Assembly: GCF_047553015.1 (NCBI RefSeq)
Contig: NZ_CP180212.1
Span: 930,001-994,000 of the forward strand
From: Carnobacterium_A sp047553015
GTDB taxonomy: Bacteria > Bacillota > Bacilli > Lactobacillales > Carnobacteriaceae
DNA: 64,000 nt
Reading direction: 5' to 3'
In this document: piece after piece, positions 58,318 to 64,000 of the stretch
Position numbering within the stretch: position 1 is the stretch's first letter
How the letters are laid out: each line of letters opens with the position of its first letter
Made by a program: the position numbers and the translations under genes
Notes under the pieces: generated by a model
Told to the model about the DNA's origin: nothing
Seen by the model: the letters and a program-made list of their open reading frames with translations, nothing else
The model's database searches: none

Positions 58318-59599
58318 TGTAAAAGCCGGAAATGGCGGTAACGGAATGGTGGCTTTCAGACGCGAAAAATATGTTCCTGATGGTGGTCCTGCAGGTGGTG
58401 ATGGTGGACACGGCGGTAGTTTAATTTTTATCGTTGATGAGGGTTTACGTACATTAATGGATTTTCGTTTTAATCGCCATTATAAAGCTGAAGATGGTGA
58501 AAACGGAATGAGCAAAAGCATGCATGGTAGGGGTGCTGGGGATAGCTTGATTAAAGTCCCACCTGGAACCATTGTGCGTGATGTTGATACAGGAATCGTC
58601 ATGGGTGATTTAATTCATGAAGGGCAGCAATTAATTGTTGCAAAAGGTGGACGTGGTGGAAGAGGAAACAAACGTTTTGCTACACCAAGAAACCCAGCAC
58701 CAGAAGTTGCAGAAAATGGTGAACCTGGTGAAGAACGCAATTTAGAACTTGAATTGAAAGTTCTTGCAGATGTAGGTTTAGTAGGCTTCCCTTCAGTAGG
58801 AAAATCAACTTTACTGTCAATTGTTTCTTCAGCACGTCCCAAGATTGGTGCCTACCATTTTACAACTTTGGTTCCTAATTTAGGAATGATCAAAATGGAA
58901 AATGGGAAAAGTTTCGTTATGGCTGATTTACCTGGGCTAATTGAAGGAGCTTCACAAGGGATTGGCTTAGGTATTCAATTTTTACGTCATATCGAAAGAA
59001 CTCGCGTTATTTTACATGTTATTGACATGAGTGGTAGCGAAGGCAGAGAACCTTATGATGATTATGTGACTATTAATAATGAATTAGAAAGTTATGATTT
59101 ACGATTAATGGAACGTCCTCAAATTATTGTAGCTAATAAAATGGATGTGCCAGGTGCAGAAGAAAAATTAGTAGAGTTTAAAGAACAGTTACGACTATTA
59201 AAAGAAGACGAGTACGAAGATGATATTCCAGTATTTCCGATTTCTGCTATTACGCACAAAGGTATGTCTAACTTGCTGAATGCGACTGTAGATATATTAG
59301 ACGTAACTTCTGAATTCTTGTTAGAGGTATTGGATCAAGAAGAAGAAACAGTGCTATATAAGCATACTCCTGAAGAAAAAGGATATGAAATTAATCGAGA
59401 TGCAGATGCTTCATGGATACTTTCTGGTGATAAATTAGAAAAATTATTCAAGATGACTAACTTTGAACACGAAGAATCAGTACGCCGTTTTGCTCGTCAA
59501 TTAAGAGCAATGGGAATTGATGAAGACTTACGTGAACGCGGAGCTGTTGATGGCAATATCGTTCGTATTATGAAATATGAATTTGAATTTGTTGAATAA
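58286..59599 (+). CDS. obg: GTPase Obg (CgtA/ObgE)
   Basis: 437 aa, ribosome- and stress-linked GTPase. N-terminal Gly-rich Obg domain (KAGNGGNGMVAFRREKYVP), G1 GFPSVGKS (167-174), G3 DLPGLIEGAS, G4 NKMD, and a C-terminal OCT domain (WILSGDKLEKLFKMTNFEHE). ATG 58286 follows SD AGGAGG by 9 nt; the frame's ATG at 58268 precedes the SD. Followed by rnz as in many Lactobacillales. Confidence 0.96.
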   Translation: MSMFLDQVTISVKAGNGGNGMVAFRREKYVPDGGPAGGDGGHGGSLIFIVDEGLRTLMDFRFNRHYKAEDGENGMSKSMHGRGAGDSLIKVPPGTIVRDVDTGIVMGDLIHEGQQLIVAKGGRGGRGNKRFATPRNPAPEVAENGEPGEERNLELELKVLADVGLVGFPSVGKSTLLSIVSSARPKIGAYHFTTLVPNLGMIKMENGKSFVMADLPGLIEGASQGIGLGIQFLRHIERTRVILHVIDMSGSEGREPYDDYVTINNELESYDLRLMERPQIIVANKMDVPGAEEKLVEFKEQLRLLKEDEYEDDIPVFPISAITHKGMSNLLNATVDILDVTSEFLLEVLDQEEETVLYKHTPEEKGYEINRDADASWILSGDKLEKLFKMTNFEHEESVRRFARQLRAMGIDEDLRERGAVDGNIVRIMKYEFEFVE

Positions 59600-59605
59600 A
59601 GAAAA

Positions 59606-59652
59606 AATTAAAAAAGTATTCCAGTTGCTTGTCAATTGGTTTACTTTTTTTA
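59606..59652 (+). terminator. terminator after obg
   Basis: AAAAAAGTA...TACTTTTTT with inner CCAGTTG / CAATTGG pairing (one G-T), T-tail. Confidence 0.75.
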
Positions 59653-59756
59653 TCTCTTTTAAATATCGCTAAATAATAATAAGTTTGTTAAAATAGGATA
59701 AAGAAGATACATAAATAAGATTCTTATAAATACTAAATGGTTAGGATTGTGTAGAA

Positions 59757-60686
59757 ATGGAAATATTGTTTTTAGGAACCGGTGCAGGTGTTCCAGCCAA
59801 AAGTCGCAACGTTACTAGCATTGCTTTAAAATTATTAGCAGAACGAAATAGTGTTTGGCTATTTGATTGTGGCGAAGCGACCCAACAGCAAATCTTGCAT
59901 ACAACTTTAAAACCAAGAAAGATTGATAAAATATTTATTACTCATCTTCATGGGGATCATATATTTGGATTACCAGGTTTGATTAGTAGCCGTTCATTTC
60001 AAGGTGGGGAAGGCCCTGTTACAATCTATGGTCCTAAGGGAATTAAAAATTTTCTTTTAACCAGCCTCAGAGTATCGGGAACACATTTAAAGTTTCAACT
60101 AAAATTTTATGAAATTGAAGAATCCGGCGTTGTTTTTGAAGATACTCAATTTAAAGTGAGCTGTTTGCCTTTAGAGCATGGGATAGAGTCTTTTGGTTAC
60201 CGCATTGAAGAATCAAATCACCAAGGCAGTTTACAAGTAGAAAAACTTAAAGATTTAGGCATACCATTCGGTCCATTATATGGGAAATTAAAAAATGGTG
60301 AAACAATAGTACTACAAGATGGACGTACCTTCAACGGTCTTGATTTTATCGGCGAGACACAAAAAGGTCGAATTGTTACGATACTGGGAGATACGAAAAA
60401 AACGCATAATAGTATTCTCCTAGCAAAAGATGCTGACGTTCTTATCCATGAAAGTACATTTGAGGGCTGTGATCAAAAAATGGCACGAGATTACAATCAT
60501 TCCACTACTATTGATGCAGCTCTTGTGGCTAAAGCTGCTAACGTTAAAAAACTTTTCTTAACGCATATTAGTGCACGTTATCTAGGCAAAGATGTTACAG
60601 CTCTTGAAAAAGAAGCCCAGCACTATTTCAAACAAACTTCTGTTGCACGAGATTTTGAAGAATTTGATATACCATTAGTTAAATAA
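59757..60686 (+). CDS. rnz: ribonuclease Z
   Basis: 309-aa zinc endonuclease maturing tRNA 3' ends, important here as the visible tRNA-Arg gene lacks an encoded CCA. Metallo-beta-lactamase motif HLHGDH: H63, H65, D67 and H68. PxKxRN loop (PAKSRN, about 13-18), flexible exosite arm in the middle, later HESTF and LTHISARY. SD is weak (AGGATTG). Confidence 0.95.
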   Translation: MEILFLGTGAGVPAKSRNVTSIALKLLAERNSVWLFDCGEATQQQILHTTLKPRKIDKIFITHLHGDHIFGLPGLISSRSFQGGEGPVTIYGPKGIKNFLLTSLRVSGTHLKFQLKFYEIEESGVVFEDTQFKVSCLPLEHGIESFGYRIEESNHQGSLQVEKLKDLGIPFGPLYGKLKNGETIVLQDGRTFNGLDFIGETQKGRIVTILGDTKKTHNSILLAKDADVLIHESTFEGCDQKMARDYNHSTTIDAALVAKAANVKKLFLTHISARYLGKDVTALEKEAQHYFKQTSVARDFEEFDIPLVK

Positions 60687-60708
60687 TGTATGAAAAGGAG
60701 CAAGAAAA

Positions 60709-61512
60709 ATGATAAAAAATACAACTCAATTAGAAAATAAACTAGTCTTTATTACTGGAGGATCTGCTGGATTAGGAGAAGAAGTTGCTTATCAAGCTGC
60801 AAGAAAAGGAGCGATAGTTGTTGTAACAGCTCGTAGATTGGACCTTTTAGAAGCCGTTAGAAAAAAATGTTCTATGCTATCAAATAAGCCAGCCTATGCT
60901 TATCGTTTAGATGTTTCAAATCCAGATGAAATTCAAAAGGTAATCGAACAAGTTTATGAAGAAGTTGGAAACATTGATGTTTTAATTAATAATGCAGGCT
61001 TTGGTTATTTCGAAGAAGCCATAACGGTAGATATGTCAATTGCAGAAAATATGTTTAGAGTAAACGTTTTAGGTTTAATGTATGTAACACAATTAGTGGC
61101 TATCCAGATGGCTGAGAAGAAAGATGGACACATTATTAATATCGCTTCACAAGCAGGAAAAATGGCTACATCTAAATCAAGTATTTACTCCGCAACAAAA
61201 TTTGCTGTAATAGGCTATTCTAATGCGTTACGCTTAGAATTAAAACCACTAAACATAGTCGTAACAACAGTGAATCCTGGACCAATTGATACAAACTTTT
61301 TTGATATTGCTGATAAGAGTGGGAATTATTTAGAAAAAGTTGGTAAATTAGTCTTAAAGACAGAATCAGTTGCTGACCGAATTATAGGACTTGTTGGAAC
61401 GCAAAAAAGAGAATTAAACTTGCCCTATGCACTCGAACTCGCAAGCAAATTTTACACGCTATTTCCAAAAACGGGCGACTATCTTGCTGTAAAATTATTT
61501 GATAGTAAATAA
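60709..61512 (+). CDS. short-chain dehydrogenase/reductase
   Basis: 267 aa. NADP-binding TGGSAGLGEEVA near 16-27, NNAG at 94-97, catalytic S147, Y160 and K164 (YSATK). Follows rnz by 22 nt, like Bacillus yqjQ after rnz. Substrate unknown; Rossmann-fold SDR of the classical type with a slightly extended C-terminus. Confidence 0.9.
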   Translation: MIKNTTQLENKLVFITGGSAGLGEEVAYQAARKGAIVVVTARRLDLLEAVRKKCSMLSNKPAYAYRLDVSNPDEIQKVIEQVYEEVGNIDVLINNAGFGYFEEAITVDMSIAENMFRVNVLGLMYVTQLVAIQMAEKKDGHIINIASQAGKMATSKSSIYSATKFAVIGYSNALRLELKPLNIVVTTVNPGPIDTNFFDIADKSGNYLEKVGKLVLKTESVADRIIGLVGTQKRELNLPYALELASKFYTLFPKTGDYLAVKLFDSK

Positions 61513-61596
61513 AAGTATATGATTAGGGCCTATTACGTTATTATGCTAAAATAATACAATAAGTCTTAAAAAATACTTTAAAAGAGAGAGGGTTGA

Positions 61597-62016
61597 ATGA
61601 TGAAAAAGCAGTGGGCTACTATTTTAGCGATTATTCTTATTCTATTAATTTCGTTATTTGCAGTGATGAATGTCGATGTTGTGCCGGTTAATTTTGGATT
61701 TGCATTGGTTTCCTGGCCATTAATTATGATTATTTTGGGTTCTCTTTTTATTGGAGCGCTTGTTACCGTATTGATTGCTACAAGTACAGCTTTTAAAACA
61801 AAAAAACAGATGAAACAGTATGAAACTGACTTGTCAAAAGCAGATGAAATAAAACAAAAAGAGCTAGAACAACAAAGAATAGAGTACGAACAAGAACTTT
61901 CTCAAAAAGAAGAAGAGCTACTAAATAAGACAAATAAAATTAATAGCTTAGAAAAAGAATTAATTGATCGAATGACTCAGAGTAAAAATGTAGATTCTAT
62001 CTTGGATGAAAGATGA
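61597..62016 (+). CDS. LapA-domain (DUF1049) membrane protein
   Basis: 139 aa. Two membrane helices (about 7-24 and 38-61) with the LapA-type VMNVDVVPVNFGFALVSWPL between them, followed by a long coiled-coil cytoplasmic tail rich in Glu/Gln/Lys. In Gram-negatives LapA regulates LPS synthesis; the Gram-positive homologues lack a known role. Often next to rnz/recJ in Lactobacillales. Tandem ATGs; SD GAGAGGG. Confidence 0.82.
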   Translation: MMKKQWATILAIILILLISLFAVMNVDVVPVNFGFALVSWPLIMIILGSLFIGALVTVLIATSTAFKTKKQMKQYETDLSKADEIKQKELEQQRIEYEQELSQKEEELLNKTNKINSLEKELIDRMTQSKNVDSILDER

Positions 62017-62057
62017 GTTTAATTTATATTTTAAGATGAAACAGTTAATTAGCTATT

Positions 62058-62098
62058 TTGAGGCGCCGTGAATAGAGATTCACGTAGCCTCTTTTTTA
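62058..62098 (+). terminator. terminator after the LapA-domain gene
   Basis: GAGGC-gcc-GTGAAT / ATTCAC-gta-GCCTC with an internal loop, then six T. Confidence 0.82.
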
Positions 62099-62279
62099 GG
62101 AAGAATTCTATCTTTTTATGAAATCAAGCTATTTTATTGTTTACATAGAGATAATTCAGACAGTTAAGTCAAATCTGATACTAAATTTCTCACCTACCTA
62201 GTTGTTGCAACTAGTTTGTCTAGTTACGATATATATGGTAAAATATTTTTAATATCAGTTAAAGAAAATAGGTGAGAAA

Positions 62280-62882
62280 TTGAATGATTTAGAAAAAGAA
62301 CTTTTTGATTGGACAAAAGAGATAGCAGAATTTCATTTTCCGCGTTGGGAAGAGTTACCAGATTTTGATTTGTATATGGATCAGGTTTTAAATTTAATAG
62401 ATAACTACCTTTACGTATTTAAAGAAGATAAGCAGAGTAAAGTCATCACTGCTTCTATGGTAAATAATTATGTTAAGCTAGATTTAATACCTGCTCCAGT
62501 AAAGAAAAGATACAATAAAAAACACCTTGCTTACCTTATTGCCATATCTGTATTAAAACAAGTTTTAACGATATCAGAAGTGAAAGAAGGCATTCTTTAT
62601 CAAGCTTCAGTAAGTGGTATTAGAGAGGCTTATGATTTATTTTGTACCGAACAAGAAGATGCTTTGAGTGCTATTGCTTCACATATAGAACTTGATAAAA
62701 ACCACCCTCTGCCTTTATTACCTAATAATACGGAAATAGAAATTCTAGTTGTTCGTACTTCGTGTATAGCAGTAGCGTCAAAAATTACAACTCAAAAAGT
62801 TTTAGCCTTAGTTAAAAAAAATAAAACCGATAAATCTCAAATAGAAAAAAATAAAAAGAAAAAGAATAGTGAGGGAAAATAA
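62280..62882 (+). CDS. DUF1836 family protein
   Basis: 200 aa. DUF1836 core at about 58-110 (ITASMVNNYVKLDLIPAPVK, RYNKKHLAYLIAISVLKQVL), which looks like a MerR-type winged helix; the C-terminal half is helical and ends in a Lys-rich tail. Possible DNA-binding protein. TTG start at 62280 after AGGTGAG. It is followed 2 nt later by degV, a common pairing. Confidence 0.85.
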   Translation: MNDLEKELFDWTKEIAEFHFPRWEELPDFDLYMDQVLNLIDNYLYVFKEDKQSKVITASMVNNYVKLDLIPAPVKKRYNKKHLAYLIAISVLKQVLTISEVKEGILYQASVSGIREAYDLFCTEQEDALSAIASHIELDKNHPLPLLPNNTEIEILVVRTSCIAVASKITTQKVLALVKKNKTDKSQIEKNKKKKNSEGK

Positions 62883-62884
62883 AA

Positions 62885-63751
62885 ATGACTAAAGAAAAAG
62901 TTGCCTACCTAGTTGACTCAGGCTCTAACGTTCCTGAAGAATATGTGGAATTAGGGAATATGAATGTAATCCCACTTAAGATTATTTATAAAGAAAAAGA
63001 ATTTATTGATAATGTAGATATTACTGCTCAAGATGTTTATGATCGTCTACAAGATGAAATTCCTACAACTTCTCTTCCTAGTGGTGAAGTAATTTCAGAA
63101 ATTTTTAAAAAAATACAAGATGAGGGATTTAAAAAAGTAATCTGTGTGACTATTTCAAGTGGGTTAAGCGGGACAAATAATATGGTGAGAGTCGTATCTG
63201 AAAATTTTTCTGATATGGATATTTTAACAATAGATTCAAAAAATATTGGTATCGGTAGTGGTTTAATCGCCGTTCAAGCGTATAAGTATGTTGAGGCCGG
63301 CTTGGACTGGGATACAATTAAATCAAAATTAGAAGAAGATGTTGCCAAATCAAAAATATTTTTCCATGTTCCAACTCTTGAGTATTTGCAAAAAGGTGGA
63401 CGGATTGGCTTAGTAGCGTCTATTTTAGGAAATATTCTTAATTTAAAACCTGTTATTACTTGTAATGAAGATGGCGTTTACGATACTGTTGCAAAAATAA
63501 GAGGCAATAAAAAAAGTGTTCAAAAAGCAATTGATTTAGCCGTTGATTTTGCTGGAAACGCTAAAAACTATAATTTAGCTATTGCTTATGGTGGTAAAAC
63601 GGCTTTAGCACAAGTAGAAGAGATTCGTGCAGTCCTTAAAGAAAAGTTGCCATTAGCTGGAGCTATTTTTGAAGGTGAGGTTAGTCCAGCTTTAGGTGTT
63701 CATACCGGTCCTGGTCTAATTGGAATTGGAATTATTATTACAGACTCTTAA
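62885..63751 (+). CDS. DegV family fatty-acid-binding protein
   Basis: 288 aa. VAYLVDSGSNVPEEYV at the N-terminus, TTSLPSGE, SSGLSGT (fatty-acid carboxylate loop), and GGRIGLVAS in the middle; C-terminal HTGPGLIGIG. DegV/FakB-type proteins present fatty acids to FakA for phosphorylation, which would link to lipid synthesis, but no fakA is nearby. SD GAGGGA; operon with the DUF1836 gene. Confidence 0.93.
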   Translation: MTKEKVAYLVDSGSNVPEEYVELGNMNVIPLKIIYKEKEFIDNVDITAQDVYDRLQDEIPTTSLPSGEVISEIFKKIQDEGFKKVICVTISSGLSGTNNMVRVVSENFSDMDILTIDSKNIGIGSGLIAVQAYKYVEAGLDWDTIKSKLEEDVAKSKIFFHVPTLEYLQKGGRIGLVASILGNILNLKPVITCNEDGVYDTVAKIRGNKKSVQKAIDLAVDFAGNAKNYNLAIAYGGKTALAQVEEIRAVLKEKLPLAGAIFEGEVSPALGVHTGPGLIGIGIIITDS

Positions 63752-63756
63752 AGACA

Positions 63757-63812
63757 ACCAACGAAAAAACTTTCCTATAAAAACTAGGAAAGTTTTTTCG
63801 TTGGTTATCCTT
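63757..63812 (+). terminator. long terminator after degV
   Basis: AACCAACGAAAAAACTTTCCT pairs perfectly (21 bp) with AGGAAAGTTTTTTCGTTGGTT around an 8-9-nt A-rich loop, with T-rich sequence after it. Confidence 0.88.
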
Positions 63813-63858
63813 TTTTTAGTGATTTTTGGTATACTATTGAAGTTGGGAGTGAAACAAT

Positions 63859-64000
63859 TTGTTAACGTCAGAAGATAAGTGGAAAGTAAAAAAAACACCA
63901 TTCGATAGTATTGATGAAGAAGAAAAAAAAGAACTTGAGACTAGCTATACACCACTCTTTGTATCACTTTGTCTACAAAGAGGATTAAATACTGTAGAAA
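63859..64000 (+). CDS. recJ: single-strand-specific exonuclease RecJ, N-terminus (partial)
   Basis: 47 codons run off the right edge. The start is TTG 63859 with GGGAG about 9 nt upstream and an extended -10 (TG-G-TATACT) about 30 nt before it. W near residue 8, then YTPLFVSLCLQRGLNTVE, match the N-terminal segment of RecJ (the PLVA-LL-QRG-T-E pattern). RecJ is a 5'-3' DNA exonuclease in recombination and repair and often follows rnz/SDR in this order. The DHH motifs lie outside the window, hence moderate confidence. Confidence 0.7.
   Translation, partial: MLTSEDKWKVKKTPFDSIDEEEKKELETSYTPLFVSLCLQRGLNTVE

Overview
The window is an AT-rich, gene-dense chromosomal stretch from a Gram-positive member of the Firmicutes, order Lactobacillales. 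Carnobacterium or a close relative is my best guess, from gene content and general protein similarity only; no rRNA gene is present to settle it. Signs include consensus Shine-Dalgarno (SD) sites, frequent TTG/GTG starts, extended -10 promoters, T-tailed hairpin terminators, a FabT-controlled fab/acc operon with FabK as enoyl reductase, class Ib nrdHIEF with NrdR boxes, GlnR, and the yqgQ-glcK, hflX-ynbB-gln, tig-clpX-ysxC and obg-rnz neighbourhoods. I see no prophage, CRISPR array, insertion sequence or toxin-antitoxin module.

Layout. 1-9.6 kb: the 3' end of a phosphohexomutase gene, an aldo/keto reductase, zwf, the RNA helicase cshB, a DUF1189 membrane protein, sodA, and a pentapeptide-repeat protein overlapping a large YfhO-type membrane protein. 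9.7-18.1 kb: envelope and housekeeping genes: class B PBP, a short MltG-like protein without catalytic domain, a small SwrB-like membrane protein, rpmG, 5-formyl-THF cyclo-ligase, rhomboid protease, yqgQ, glucokinase, a YqgU-like lipoprotein, a rhodanese-fold protein lacking its catalytic Cys, and a small HTH protein. 18.3-24.8 kb: a GDPD-MiaA fusion, hflX, ynbB, then glnA followed by glnR, the reverse of the usual glnRA order. 24.8-28 kb: a TetR regulator with a MacB-type ABC transporter, and tRNA-Arg(TCT). 28.3-32.2 kb: nrdHIEF behind two NrdR boxes. 32.5-33.9 kb: two poorly known genes. 34.1-44.1 kb: fabT-fabH-acpP-fabK-fabD-fabG-fabF-accB-fabZ-accC-accD-accA behind two FabT boxes, encoding acetyl-CoA carboxylase and type II fatty-acid synthesis. 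44.2-49.4 kb: a TPR protein, tig, clpX, ysxC, a MazG-like protein and a 48-codon gene. 49.5-51.9 kb: an amino-acid ABC transporter whose binding-protein/permease gene has an in-frame TGA. 52-55.7 kb: fruR-fruK-fruA with a cre-like site. 55.7-57.1 kb: a decayed GntR/DUF1648 locus. 57.1-64 kb: an anchored cyclophilin, obg, rnz, an SDR, a LapA-domain protein, a DUF1836 protein, degV and the start of recJ.

Most of the window is conserved core genome. The most unusual observations are the GDPD-MiaA fusion and its odd 5' leader, the glnA-glnR order with a GlnR box on glnR and a different 18-bp palindrome on glnA, the nonsense codon in the amino-acid transporter, the decayed regulator/membrane-protein pair, a probable ATT start codon, and several unassigned palindromes or direct repeats in promoters. 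I found no clearly new multi-gene system.

Start codons were chosen by SD spacing. Many of the longest open frames begin inside the SD itself, often at the GTG of a GGAGTG sequence, so several genes here are listed shorter than their longest frame.
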